DNA of 64,000 nucleotides, taken from positions 62,001 through 126,000 of the forward strand of contig JAIRVG010000061.1 in NCBI GenBank assembly GCA_031253995.1. The letters are read 5' to 3'. The position numbers and the translations under genes were made by a program. The notes under the pieces are model-generated. The model saw only the letters and a program-made list of their open reading frames with translations. It searched no databases and was not told where the DNA came from. This document shows positions 33,991 through 42,487 of the stretch, piece by piece. How positions within the stretch are numbered: position 1 is the stretch's first letter; each line of letters opens with the position of its first letter. This DNA is from Paucimonas sp. Its GTDB lineage: Bacteria; Pseudomonadota; Gammaproteobacteria; Pseudomonadales; Pseudomonadaceae.

Positions 33991-35072
33991 GGCTTCACCC
34001 CCGCGTTATCGGCAATTTCCACCTGCATGCCGGGGTGCAGCAACTGGCCACCGAGGATCACCACCGATTGCCCGCTCTGCAGGCCGTCGCTGATCACCAC
34101 CTTGCCGGTCAGGTAGCGCCCGACCGTGACCTTCTGCAGCTGCACCTTGTTGCCCTCGCCCACCAGCCACACGGCCGGCTCGCTCAGCGCCTTGGTCAGC
34201 GCCGACCACGGCAGCTCGATGCCCGGGCGGCCCTGGGCATTGCCGGTGGCACTCACCGCCGAGCCCAGTTCCATGCCATCGGGCACGGCGTCGAGGGCGA
34301 TCTTCACCTGCACCGTACCGCTCTGCGCCGACACCGTCGGGGTGATTTCGCGCACGTGGCCGGTGGTCTGCACCTTGGGATCGTCGATCAGGCTGACGGT
34401 GATCGCCTTGCCGCTGTCCGGCGCCAGCAACAGCGACTCGTAGACGTTGAATACGGCGTCACGCCCGCCATCCCGGGCCAGGCTGAAGATCGGCACGGTG
34501 GCCTGGACCACCTGGCCGACCTCGGCCTGGCGCTCGGTGATGACCCCGGCGGCATCGGCCACCAGGGCGGTGTAGCTCAGTTGCTCCCTGGCATTGGCCA
34601 GTTGCGCCTCGGCGGCCTTCAGCGCGCTCTGGCTGCTGCGCAGTGCCGCCTGGGCGGAATCGTATTCGCTCTGGCTGGTGTAGCCCTTGGGCAGCAGCTT
34701 CTGCTGGCGCACGAAGGCCGCCGAGCTCTGCGTCACCCGCGCCCGCGCCGCCAGCACCTCGGCGTTGGCCGAGTCGACATTGGTCTGCAGATCCTTGGGA
34801 TCGAGGCGCGCCAGCACCTGGTTGGCCTTGACGTGATCGCCCACGTCGACGCTGCGGGAAATGATCTTGCCGCCCACGCGGAACGACAGGTCGCTGTGCA
34901 CCCTGGCCTGCACATCGCCGGTGAGGGTCACCTGGGCGGCGAAGTCGCCCGGTTCGACCTTCTGCACCGCCACCCGCGGGTGCTGCGGCGCCTGCACGGG
35001 TTTCTCGCGACAGCCGGCCAGCACCAGCGCCAGCCCCAGAAACGCGAAACAACAAGAACGCGACAGCTTCAT
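33987..35072 (-). CDS. triA: Membrane-fusion lipoprotein of RND pump, first MFP (TriA-like)
   Basis: A 361-residue adaptor with a lipobox LVLAGC (Cys21), lipoyl-like halves (LSFRVGGKIISRSVDVG) and a coiled-coil hairpin. First gene of the three-gene operon. No TolC/OpmH-type outer-membrane channel gene lies nearby, as is also true for triABC of P. aeruginosa. No divergent regulator gene is adjacent; an inverted repeat AACTCTCT-TGC-AGAGAGTT lies about 95 bases upstream of the start. Confidence 0.88.
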   Translation of the reverse strand: MKLSRSCCFAFLGLALVLAGCREKPVQAPQHPRVAVQKVEPGDFAAQVTLTGDVQARVHSDLSFRVGGKIISRSVDVGDHVKANQVLARLDPKDLQTNVDSANAEVLAARARVTQSSAAFVRQQKLLPKGYTSQSEYDSAQAALRSSQSALKAAEAQLANAREQLSYTALVADAAGVITERQAEVGQVVQATVPIFSLARDGGRDAVFNVYESLLLAPDSGKAITVSLIDDPKVQTTGHVREITPTVSAQSGTVQVKIALDAVPDGMELGSAVSATGNAQGRPGIELPWSALTKALSEPAVWLVGEGNKVQLQKVTVGRYLTGKVVISDGLQSGQSVVILGGQLLHPGMQVEIADNAGVKP

Positions 35073-35166
35073 GCGGGCTCCTTTGCATGTGCCGGTTCGT
35101 GGGCAATGTGATTAATGCGATTGTTAGCGTAGATCAGCGCTTGAATACTGCCCACGCGACTATGAG

Positions 35167-35185
35167 AACTCTCTTGCAGAGAGTT
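35167..35185. promoter_or_regulatory. Inverted repeat upstream of triABC
   Basis: AACTCTCT-TGC-AGAGAGTT is a perfect 8-bp dyad with a 3-base centre in the 170-base gap between triA and the mini-RHS gene. It could be a repressor operator for the efflux operon or a weak transcription stop; there is no T run on either side. Confidence 0.35.
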
Positions 35186-35242
35186 GAGATAGATCAGTCA
35201 TCCCGGTGGGTGATTGGTTCAATCGGGTGTTGGCGCAGGCGC

Positions 35243-35998
35243 TTACGAGCGAATATCGTCCCTCGCCTTTGTCAGCTGTCGGGTGTTATTTCCAGCACGA
35301 ATCTGCCCCACCGGACGGATAGGGTCACCTATTACCAGTACGACATTACTGTCGATCAGTTGCCGACTACGCCGGAGCTTCAACCACGCTTTCGCCTCAT
35401 CGAGGGTCTGTTGGGATGTATCAAGCCCAGTACGAGGCCCCAGGATAACGCCGCTCTGCTGCCTGCCGGACGTTGGCCTACCGGAACCGTTGTTTCCAGC
35501 CTTGCGAGGTGGCAGCGGTGGCGGGGGGGGGCTGACACGACCAGCTTCAATCACAGGCTTGCGGGGCGGCAGCGCTGGCGGGGGGCCATCGACATCAGAA
35601 GCGTCAATCGCAGTCTTGCGTTTCGGCGGACGCGGCGGCGGGCTGGGCGGCGGCGATCCAGCGACACTTGCAATACTCGGGGAGGACGTTTCAACCAGGC
35701 GCTTCATCCCCTTGGGTTTGTTAAGGCGGCTGGCTGTACGGGCAAGGAGTTTCCTTAGCTGGCCGAACATGCGGGTCAGCGGCGAATGTCCGTCCGGATC
35801 GACAAGGTTGACCGGATCACCCACGCAATAGGCATAGGCATTCAGCCCACCTCGTCCGAAAGGACTCAAGTCGTCCGGATTGTTGAAGCGCATCAGCACC
35901 GGGCTGTAGCCACGATAACCCTGGCCCAGCAGGTAGTAGCCGGTTTTGCGGGCCGGGGAATCCAGGGACTGTGCGGTCTTTGGGGACATGGGCGACAC
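35243..35998 (-). CDS. Miniature RHS-core protein with proline-rich tail (module E)
   Basis: A 251-residue protein. Residues about 20-71 are the conserved end of an RHS repeat-associated core (GYYLLGQGYRGYSPVLMRFN, then LSPFGRGGLNAYAYC, closing with DPDGH). In full RHS toxins this segment ends the shell and precedes the variable effector. Here the YD-repeat shell is absent. The tail carries three proline-rich blocks (about 115-127, 139-147, 157-166) with PPALPPRK and PPPLPPRK, then an unknown C-terminal part. It has no signal peptide. The start has AGGTG upstream. Function unknown; possibly an effector or a cassette donor. Confidence 0.75.
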   Translation of the reverse strand: MSPMSPKTAQSLDSPARKTGYYLLGQGYRGYSPVLMRFNNPDDLSPFGRGGLNAYAYCVGDPVNLVDPDGHSPLTRMFGQLRKLLARTASRLNKPKGMKRLVETSSPSIASVAGSPPPSPPPRPPKRKTAIDASDVDGPPPALPPRKPVIEAGRVSPPPPPLPPRKAGNNGSGRPTSGRQQSGVILGPRTGLDTSQQTLDEAKAWLKLRRSRQLIDSNVVLVIGDPIRPVGQIRAGNNTRQLTKARDDIRS

Positions 35999-36131
35999 CT
36001 GAGGACTCTGGGCAGGACGTACCTACAGCATATCCACCGGTGCCACCCTGCCTAGCTAGCAGATCTGTCAGGTCGAGCCAGGGATAATGCCCCGGCTGCG
36101 ACCGTCCACCGGACAGGGCCCGGACCGTACC

Positions 36132-37013
36132 TCAACCCTGCCATTTGCCCCCTTCGACGATCACGCTTTCCGGCTTGGTGTCGTCGCTCAGTTCCTTGCG
36201 CACGTACTGGTCGTACAGCTTCAGCAGATACTTCTGCTCGCCCAGGCGCGCCAGCTCGGCGTTGACCCAGTCACGCAGCTCGATATTGCCCTTCTTCACC
36301 GCCGGCGCGATCGGCGCTTCCTCGCCAAGGAACTCCGGCAGCACGCGGTAGCCCGGGTTCTGCTTGGACCAGCTGAACAGGATCAGGTTGTCTTGGGCAT
36401 AGGCATCGCCACGACCATTGGCCAGGGCCTGCAGCGACTCGCTGTTCTTCTCGAACTTGAGCAGCTTCCAGTCCGGATGGTTCTTGGTCAGCCAGATATC
36501 GGCGGTGGTGCCGGTGGTGACGATGGTGGTCTTGTCCGCCAGGTCATCCAGCTTCTGCACGCTGCTGCCGTCCGCCACCAGGGCCTGCACGGCCACGCGC
36601 AGGTTGGGGTTGGTGAATTCCACCGCTTCCTTGCGCTCGGGGGTGACGGTCATGTTGGCCAGGATCAGGTCGACCTTGTCGCTCTGCAGGAAGGGAATGC
36701 GGCTGGCCGGCTCGACGGCGACGAACTCCACCTTGTTCTCGTCGCCCAGCAGCGACTTGGCGAAGGCGCGGCCGATATCGGTATCGAAGCCGACATAGCG
36801 GCCCGTCTCGTCGACGAAGCCGAACGGCGGCTTGTCGGTGAACACGCCGACGATCAGCTTGTCGCGGGCCTTGATGGTGTCCAGGTAGCTGGAGGTGGCC
36901 GGCGCCGGGGTGGCGGCGGCGGACTTGGGCGGCTCTTCAGCCTTGTTGCAGCCGGCGAGCAAGGCCAGGCCGAGCAGGGACAACAGCAGTTTCGAGGTCT
37001 TGGCAGTCTTCAT
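36132..37013 (-). CDS. Polar amino acid ABC transporter, substrate-binding lipoprotein
   Basis: A 293-residue binding protein with a lipobox (LLAGC, Cys22), a Pro/Ala linker, and the bacterial extracellular solute-binding family 3 fold. Visible: VGVFTDKPPFGFVDETGRYVGFD, LILANMTVTPERKEAVEFT, and the ARG-type GRGDAYAQD. By similarity of layout it may bind an acidic or polar amino acid. It is last in a permease-permease-ATPase-binding protein operon, overlapping the ATPase gene by four bases. Confidence 0.9.
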   Translation of the reverse strand: MKTAKTSKLLLSLLGLALLAGCNKAEEPPKSAAATPAPATSSYLDTIKARDKLIVGVFTDKPPFGFVDETGRYVGFDTDIGRAFAKSLLGDENKVEFVAVEPASRIPFLQSDKVDLILANMTVTPERKEAVEFTNPNLRVAVQALVADGSSVQKLDDLADKTTIVTTGTTADIWLTKNHPDWKLLKFEKNSESLQALANGRGDAYAQDNLILFSWSKQNPGYRVLPEFLGEEAPIAPAVKKGNIELRDWVNAELARLGEQKYLLKLYDQYVRKELSDDTKPESVIVEGGKWQG

Positions 37014-37783
37014 ATCAGTTCCTTTTGAGGTCGCTCCGGCAGGTTTTCGACGTAGGAGAATTTCTCCAGGAACTGCTGCGCGCGTGCGGTCCGCGGGTTC
37101 GTGAAGAAGCGCTCGGGGGGACTCTGTTCAAGGATCCTGCCGGACTCCATGAACACGATCCGATCGGCCACCGCGCGAGCGAAGGCCATTTCGTGGGTGA
37201 CGATAAGCAGGGTCATGCCGTCGCGGGCCAGGCCCTGGATCACCTGCAGGACTTCCTTGACCATCTCCGGGTCAAGGGCCGCAGTGACCTCGTCGAACAG
37301 CATCACCCGCGGGTTCATGCACAGCGACCGGACGATGGCGATGCGTTGCTGCTGGCCGCCGGAGAGCTGGCGCGGGTACACGTCGCGCTTGTCCAGCAGG
37401 CCTACCCGGGCCAGCAGCGCCTCGGCCTGGGCCTGGGCCTCGCGGCGCTCGCGCTTCTGCACGTTGAGCGGGCCGAGCAGCAGGTTGTCGAGCACGGTCA
37501 TGTGGCCGAACAGGTGATAACTCTGGAACACCATGCCGACCTGCTGGCGGATCTCGCGCCAGTCGGTCTTCGGGTCCAGCAGCTCGCGGCCTTCCAGGAG
37601 CAGGCTGCCGCTGTGGGCCACTTCTAGGCCGTTGAGGCAGCGCAGCAGGGTGCTCTTGCCGCAGCCGCTGGGGCCGAGGATCACCACGGTTTCGCCGGCC
37701 TGCACGACCAGGTCGAGGTCCTTGAGCACCTGCTGCTCGCCGAAGTACTTGTTGAAACCCTTGAATTCGATCAATGCGCTCAT
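37010..37783 (-). CDS. Polar amino acid ABC transporter, ATP-binding protein
   Basis: A 257-residue ATPase of the GlnQ/HisP group: Walker A GPSGCGKST, signature LSGGQQQRIAIVRSL, Walker B VMLFDEVTAALD, switch His in LIVTHEMAFA. Four-base overlaps at both ends. It powers the two permeases encoded just upstream. Confidence 0.94.
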   Translation of the reverse strand: MSALIEFKGFNKYFGEQQVLKDLDLVVQAGETVVILGPSGCGKSTLLRCLNGLEVAHSGSLLLEGRELLDPKTDWREIRQQVGMVFQSYHLFGHMTVLDNLLLGPLNVQKRERREAQAQAEALLARVGLLDKRDVYPRQLSGGQQQRIAIVRSLCMNPRVMLFDEVTAALDPEMVKEVLQVIQGLARDGMTLLIVTHEMAFARAVADRIVFMESGRILEQSPPERFFTNPRTARAQQFLEKFSYVENLPERPQKELI

Positions 37784-38439
37784 GCGTGCGTCCAGCGCCG
37801 CTCCAGGGCCTTGGAGGCGGCCGAGAGCGGGTAGCAGATAAAGAAGAAGAACAGGAACAGCGCGCCGTAGATCAGCACCGATTCGTAGGTGCGCTCGATG
37901 ATCTGCTGGCCGACCTTGATCACGTCCACCACGCCGATCAGCACCGCCAGGGAGCTGGTCTTGATGATGCGCGTGTAGATGTTGATGGTCGGCGGGGTCA
38001 TGCGCTTCAGCGCCTGGGGCAGCAGCACGTAGCCGTACAGCTGCCAGCCGGCCAGGCCGATGGACAGGCCGGCTTCACGCTGGCCGCGGGGCAGCGAATG
38101 CAGCGCACCGCGCACCACCTCGCCCACCTCGCTGGCGCCCCACAGCGCCAGCACCAGCACTGCGCACCAGAAGCTCGGCAGGCTGATGCCAAGGAAGATC
38201 GGCAGGCCGAAGAACAGCAGGTACAGCCACACCAGCACCGGGATGGCGCGGAACAGCTCCAGGTAGATCCTCAGCACCAGGTTCACGCTGCGCTTGCCGA
38301 GGGTGGCCAGCACGCCGTAGAGCACGCCGCCCAGGGTCGCGAAAAGGATGCCCAGCCCCGAGATCGCCAGGGTTTGCGCGGCGCCCTTGCCCAGTTGCGG
38401 CAAGGACACCAGCAACAGCTCAAGACCCGAACTGGCCAT
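37780..38439 (-). CDS. Polar amino acid ABC transporter, permease 2
   Basis: A 219-residue HisMQ-type permease with about five helices and the EAA loop in EAGLSIGLAGWQLYGYVLLPQALKR. It overlaps the end of permease 1 by 20 bases and the start of the ATPase gene by four. It forms the membrane channel with permease 1. Confidence 0.92.
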   Translation of the reverse strand: MASSGLELLLVSLPQLGKGAAQTLAISGLGILFATLGGVLYGVLATLGKRSVNLVLRIYLELFRAIPVLVWLYLLFFGLPIFLGISLPSFWCAVLVLALWGASEVGEVVRGALHSLPRGQREAGLSIGLAGWQLYGYVLLPQALKRMTPPTINIYTRIIKTSSLAVLIGVVDVIKVGQQIIERTYESVLIYGALFLFFFFICYPLSAASKALERRWTHA

Positions 38440-39085
38440 GTTGCAGCCTCCTTTCCAGGCGGCTCAGCAGCAGCGACAGCGGCAGGAACAGCAGGACGCA
38501 GATCAGCGTCATCACCGCGAGCATTTCGTAGGTCTTGTAGTAGAGGGCGATGTAGCTCTTGGTGGTGTAGAGGATTTCCGGCACCGCCACCGCCGAGACC
38601 ACGGTGGTTTCCTTGAGCAGGAAGATGAAGTTGGCGAACAGCGCCGGCAGGCTCAGCAGGCCCGCTTGGGGCAGGATCACATGGCGCAGCAGCTGACCTT
38701 CGGAGAGGCCGATGGAACGGCCGGATTCCAGTTGCGCCGCCGGTACCGCCTCGACCCCGGCACGCAGCACCTCGGTGAGGTAGGCGCCGCCGAGGAAGGT
38801 CATGGTGATGATGGCGGCGGCGAAGCCGGAGACCTTCACGCCCAGGGCCGGCAGGGCGAAGTAGACGAAGAACAGCTGGATCAGCAGCGGGGTGTTGCGC
38901 GCCAGTTCGACGTAGAGGCCGACCAGGCGGTGCAGGACCGGCGTGCGGTAAAGCAGGATCGGGGCGTTGACCAGTGCCACCAGCAGCGAGGTGGCGATGG
39001 CGATCAGGCCGACCTGCAGGGTGACGCCCACGGCCTTGAGGAAGGCGGGGAGCGTGCCGAGGATGAAAGCGAAATCGAAGCTCAT
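38420..39085 (-). CDS. Polar amino acid ABC transporter, permease 1
   Basis: A 221-residue HisMQ-type permease with YVELARNTPLLIQLFFVYF and the docking loop SGRSIGLSEGQLLRHVILPQ. Start MSFDFAFIL at 39085; the frame is open 17 codons further but with no ribosome site and no membrane-protein character. First gene of the operon, preceded by an AT-rich region (39175-39215) likely to contain the promoter. Confidence 0.92.
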   Translation of the reverse strand: MSFDFAFILGTLPAFLKAVGVTLQVGLIAIATSLLVALVNAPILLYRTPVLHRLVGLYVELARNTPLLIQLFFVYFALPALGVKVSGFAAAIITMTFLGGAYLTEVLRAGVEAVPAAQLESGRSIGLSEGQLLRHVILPQAGLLSLPALFANFIFLLKETTVVSAVAVPEILYTTKSYIALYYKTYEMLAVMTLICVLLFLPLSLLLSRLERRLQHGQFGS

Positions 39086-39216
39086 GAAGGGAAGTCTTTT
39101 CCAAACCGGCCCGGGGGTAGACGGGTGGTTGTCCACAGGGTTCGAGGCGGGTAAGCCTCACTGGGGAAAGACTCTAAAGGTATAAAAATAATTATTTAAA
39201 TACCGTTATTGCATAT
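39086..39216 (-). promoter_or_regulatory. Upstream region of the amino acid ABC operon
   Basis: No gene. The part at 39175-39215 is strongly AT-rich (ATAAAAATAATTATTTAAATA), contrasting with its surroundings, and is the probable promoter region for the minus-strand operon. A precise -35/-10 pair is not assigned. Confidence 0.4.
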
Positions 39217-39399
39217 TCATAGCATTTCTTTACCTGACCGCCCTGAGTAGGCACGGTAGACATTGCCCGGCAGATAATGGTTGGTGGCAGGCTCGGGTAG
39301 TTCACCGTTGAATCCCTGTCTTGCATTTCCATAGCGCTCTTCAAACAAAGGATACTCAACTGTATGTGCCGGCTCATAACTGGCAGAAATGTCAGGTGT
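39217..39399 (-). pseudogene. Truncated mini-RHS module with its upstream block
   Basis: On the minus strand the conserved upstream block (GACATTTCTGCCAGTTATGAG) is followed by a frame reading ARQGFNGELPEPATNHYLP and then GNVYRAYSGRSGKEML before TGA at 39217-39219. The intact modules read GHYLLGNGYRAYSPVLM at this point. The copy therefore breaks right after YRAYS, losing the rest of the core, the DPTGH end and the tail. The usual start codon is also missing. It is a remnant at the downstream end of the array. Confidence 0.8.
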
Positions 39400-39401
39400 C
39401 G

Positions 39402-40316
39402 TCAGGAGCGAGGGCCCCTTCTGTGAGGCTTGTGATGCATCAAGCCTCCAGATCTGACTTTGGACATCGCGCCTGCGGCGGCATCAAGAAAAGGGATCAA
39501 CTTCGGATTGCGCTCCGATGCTGGCACCTTGTCCACGTAATCGCGCAGATTGTAGAAGTCGTTCGCCCCGAATCGATTTTTCCCTAGCCTGTTTCTGAGT
39601 ACGTCGCGATAGGGGAGATGTATATCCAGCGCTTTCGCGGCAGCCGATCCATAGCCGTTCTGTACGGCAAGGCTGCTGAAACTGGCGCCATCCAGGCGCT
39701 TGACCGCTTCCGAAAGTTCGTAGAAAGGTTGAGTGTTTGGGTCCACCACGCGTCGAGCTCGAGCACCCTGACGCTGTACCTGCCGACCTGGGCGGCGCGA
39801 TGACGTCGCCGTCAATTGAGCAGGTGGCAGCACCGGATTTGCCAAGGGGCGTGAAGGATTTTCCACAGTCGCTGAAACAGGGATCGGGGTCGGAGTACGG
39901 GGTGGCGGTGGAGATGGCGGTGGAGATGAAGGCTGCTGAGATATATAGGAGGCTGTCCATCTCTTCTTGAGCCCATGAATGCCAACGCCCGCGCCCACTG
40001 CCGCCACGCCAAGCGCGATGGAAATCCACAGCCAAGGCGAGGCGTCCGTCGAGTCCCCGCTTCCCTGCGCAGCATGGCCGGTGGGATCACGATGGTTGAG
40101 CGGATCGCCAAGGCAATACTGGTAGGCGTTGAGCCCTCCGGCGCCGAACGGGCTCCAGCTGTCCGGCTGGAGGAAGATCATCAACACCGAGCTGTAGGCA
40201 CGGTAGCCATTGCCCAGCAGATAATGACCGGTAACGGGGTCGGGCAGTTCGCCGTTGAATCCCTGTCGTCCCGCGGGTGAGCGCTGCTGTTGCACGACAT
40301 CGTCTGGCGTATCCAT
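39402..40316 (-). CDS. Miniature RHS-core protein with membrane helix (module A)
   Basis: A 304-residue protein. Residues about 18-81 are the RHS core end (GFNGELPDPVTGHYLLGNGY to DPTGH). A membrane-spanning stretch covers about 92-114 (ASPWLWISIALGVAAVGAG). A Pro/Thr/Ser-rich linker (SPPPSPPPPRTPTP) and a C-terminal domain of about 110 residues (YELSEAVKRLDGASFSSLAV) end in a basic tail. The tail is unlike those of modules B-D. ATG 40316 has GGAGG six bases upstream. Function unknown. Confidence 0.75.
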   Translation of the reverse strand: MDTPDDVVQQQRSPAGRQGFNGELPDPVTGHYLLGNGYRAYSSVLMIFLQPDSWSPFGAGGLNAYQYCLGDPLNHRDPTGHAAQGSGDSTDASPWLWISIALGVAAVGAGVGIHGLKKRWTASYISQQPSSPPPSPPPPRTPTPIPVSATVENPSRPLANPVLPPAQLTATSSRRPGRQVQRQGARARRVVDPNTQPFYELSEAVKRLDGASFSSLAVQNGYGSAAAKALDIHLPYRDVLRNRLGKNRFGANDFYNLRDYVDKVPASERNPKLIPFLDAAAGAMSKVRSGGLMHHKPHRRGPRS

Positions 40317-40437
40317 CGCGGGCCTCCGAAGCAAGGATGCTTGGAGTGTATCGCCGTATGTGGCGGCTCATAACTGGTAGAAATGTCAGGTCCGGATGGG
40401 CATTGGGGCCGCTTTGAAGGCCCAATCAGCCGTGAAT

Positions 40438-41313
40438 TCATCGTCTGGCGCGAGGTACTCTAGGGCGAGCGACAGGCCCATTACCTGCAAGGGGACGCAA
40501 CGCATCATAGAATTCGGCCTTTGCAAGCATGCCATCACGCCGCGCCCTGAGCGCCAAGGACGTGAGTTGCCATGCCTGAATTCTACGCGTATCCGAAGTA
40601 CGCTCGTTCGGTGCAAACGGTAATCGCTTGAGCAACTGCCGCACAACCGGGAGCCTGCTGAGATCTTCACGAGCAAGAGCCAGGATAGCCTGCGCGTTGT
40701 TGGAATCGATCATGGGGGGAAGTTCAGTCGCTATGCGATTGGCACGCACAGCATAATCTGATGTAGGGGGCAGCAAAGGTTCCGTGTGCGCCCCCGAAGA
40801 CGCCGAGGCCGAACTTGATGGAGAGGCCTGGCGCGAAGGTTGGGGCGAAGGAGATCTGGAACGTAAAGGCGAAGCGAGAGCCGGAGCAAGAGCTCTCGGC
40901 GACATCGCCTCCACCGAGGGCGGTGGAGGCGTCGACTCCTTAACGAAGTCCGCGAGGTATTGGGAGGCTTGCTTACTCGCGGTAAAAGGGCTGCTAGGTG
41001 GGTAGTCATAGGGACTGAAAGCCGGCGACTTGGGCCTGTTGCTTAAGCGGATCGGGCGAGTCATCGGCATATGGCCGGTCGGGTCTACCGCATTCACCGA
41101 ATCGCCCTCGCAGTAGGCGTAGGCATTGAGCCCACCTGCCCCGAACGGGCTCCAGCTGTCCGGCTGAAGGAAGATCATCAGCACCGGGCTGTAGGCACGG
41201 TAGCCATTACCCAGCAGGTAATGACCGGTAACGGGTTCGGGCAGTTCGCCGTTGAATCCCTGTCTTCCCGCGGTTGAGCGCTGCGGTTGCGCGGCATTGT
41301 CTGGCGTATCCAT
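40438..41313 (-). CDS. Miniature RHS-core protein with shared C-terminal domain (module B)
   Basis: A 291-residue protein: RHS core end (about 18-81, finishing VDPTGH), a Ser/Pro/Arg-rich low-complexity linker (about 85-185), and a C-terminal helical domain with NRIATELPPMIDSNNAQAIL, VVRQLLKRLPF and AEFYDALRPL, then a basic tail PRVPRARR. The same C-terminal domain occurs in modules C and D. GGAGG precedes ATG 41313. The unit is flanked by its own upstream block and inverted repeat. No immunity gene fits in the short gap before module A. Confidence 0.75.
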   Translation of the reverse strand: MDTPDNAAQPQRSTAGRQGFNGELPEPVTGHYLLGNGYRAYSPVLMIFLQPDSWSPFGAGGLNAYAYCEGDSVNAVDPTGHMPMTRPIRLSNRPKSPAFSPYDYPPSSPFTASKQASQYLADFVKESTPPPPSVEAMSPRALAPALASPLRSRSPSPQPSRQASPSSSASASSGAHTEPLLPPTSDYAVRANRIATELPPMIDSNNAQAILALAREDLSRLPVVRQLLKRLPFAPNERTSDTRRIQAWQLTSLALRARRDGMLAKAEFYDALRPLAGNGPVARPRVPRARR

Positions 41314-41398
41314 CGCGGGCCTCCGAATCAAGGATGCTCCGAGTGTATCGCCGTATGTGCCGGCTCATAACTGGCAGAAATGTCAGGTCTGGATATGC

Positions 41399-41423
41399 AT
41401 TGGGGCCGCTTTGCGGCCCCAAT
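41399..41423. terminator. Inverted repeat between modules C and B
   Basis: ATTGGGGCCGC-TTT-GCGGCCCCAAT is a perfect 11-bp stem with a 3-base loop, following module C and just ahead of the upstream block of module B. The stem looks like a transcription stop, but there is no long T run on either strand. Confidence 0.5.
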
Positions 41424-41470
41424 CCGCCGTGAATTCATCGTCTGACCTGACGTGATCCACTGGCAACATG

Positions 41471-42319
41471 CTAAGTAGTTACAAGGGGATACAACGTTTC
41501 ATAGAATTCGGCATTTGCGAAATCGCCTTCACTCCGCACCCTGGTCGCCAGGGACTTGAGGTCGTGTTGCCGAACATTACCCCATATCCCAGAACGCTCC
41601 TGATCTGTAAACGGTAAGTGGTAGCGCAACTGTCGCACAACCTCGGATTTGCTCAACGGTTGATTATAAAGTTCCACGATACCCGGCGTGTCTCTGGCAG
41701 CAATCATGCGAGGAAGTTCTATCGTTATGCGGTTGTTACGCTTATCCCTCGCTGAACGACGATCGCTAGCGGTCGTGGCGGGCCGCGGAGGTCTCGTGTG
41801 CGCCCCCGAAGACGCCGAGGCCGACCTTGATGCAGAGGCCTGGCGCGAAGGTTTGGGCAAACGAGATCTGGAACGTAAAGGCGAAGCGGGAGCAAGCGCT
41901 CTCTGCGACGTCACCGCCACCAAGGGCGGTGTCGGCGTTGGCTCTTTAACGAAGTCCGCGAGGTATCGGGAGGCTTGCGCACTCGCTGTAAAAGGGCTGC
42001 TGGGGCGGCTGTTAGAAGGGCTGAAAGCCGGCGCCTTGAGCCTGTTGTTGAAGTTAATCCGGCCAAGCATCGGCACATGGCCGGTCGGGTCTACCGCATT
42101 CACCGTATCGCCCTCGCAGTAGGCATAGGCATTGATCCCACCTGCCCCGAACGGGCTCCAGCTGTCCGGCTGGAGAAAGATCATCAGCACCGGGCTGTAG
42201 GCACGGTAGCCATTGCCCAGCAGGTAATGACCGGTAACGGGTTCGGGCAGTTCGCCGTTGAATCCCTGTCTTCCCGCGGGTAAGCGCTGCTGTTGCACGA
42301 CGTCGTCTGGCGTATCCAT
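41471..42319 (-). CDS. Miniature RHS-core protein with shared C-terminal domain (module C)
   Basis: A 282-residue protein organised as module B: core end to VDPTGH, a Ser/Pro/Arg-rich linker, and a C-terminal domain with NRITIELPRMI, VVRQLRYHLPF and AEFYETLYPL. It stops at LVTT, so the basic tail seen in B and D is missing, although the conserved 3' flanking DNA (CGATGAATTCACGGC) is still present about 30 bases on. GGAGG precedes ATG 42319. Confidence 0.75.
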   Translation of the reverse strand: MDTPDDVVQQQRLPAGRQGFNGELPEPVTGHYLLGNGYRAYSPVLMIFLQPDSWSPFGAGGINAYAYCEGDTVNAVDPTGHVPMLGRINFNNRLKAPAFSPSNSRPSSPFTASAQASRYLADFVKEPTPTPPLVAVTSQRALAPASPLRSRSRLPKPSRQASASRSASASSGAHTRPPRPATTASDRRSARDKRNNRITIELPRMIAARDTPGIVELYNQPLSKSEVVRQLRYHLPFTDQERSGIWGNVRQHDLKSLATRVRSEGDFANAEFYETLYPLVTT

Positions 42320-42423
42320 CGCGGACCTCCGAAGCAAGGATGCTCGGAGTGTATCGCCGTAGGTGCCGGCTCATAACTGGCAGAAATGCCAGGTCCGGAT
42401 ATGTATTGGGGCCGCTTTGCGGC

Positions 42424-42469
42424 CCTTCGCGAGCAAGCTCGCTCCTACAGGGGGAATACGCAATCCATG
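42424..42469. repeat. Single REP inserted in the module D-C spacer
   Basis: Compared with the spacer between modules C and B, the GGGGCCGC palindrome is interrupted here by about 46 bases that include TTCGCGAGCAAGCTCGCTCC and CTACAGGGGG, a single REP unit. The sequence resumes with CCCAATCAGCCGTGAATTCA. Confidence 0.7.
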
Positions 42470-42487
42470 CCCCAATCAGCCGTGAAT

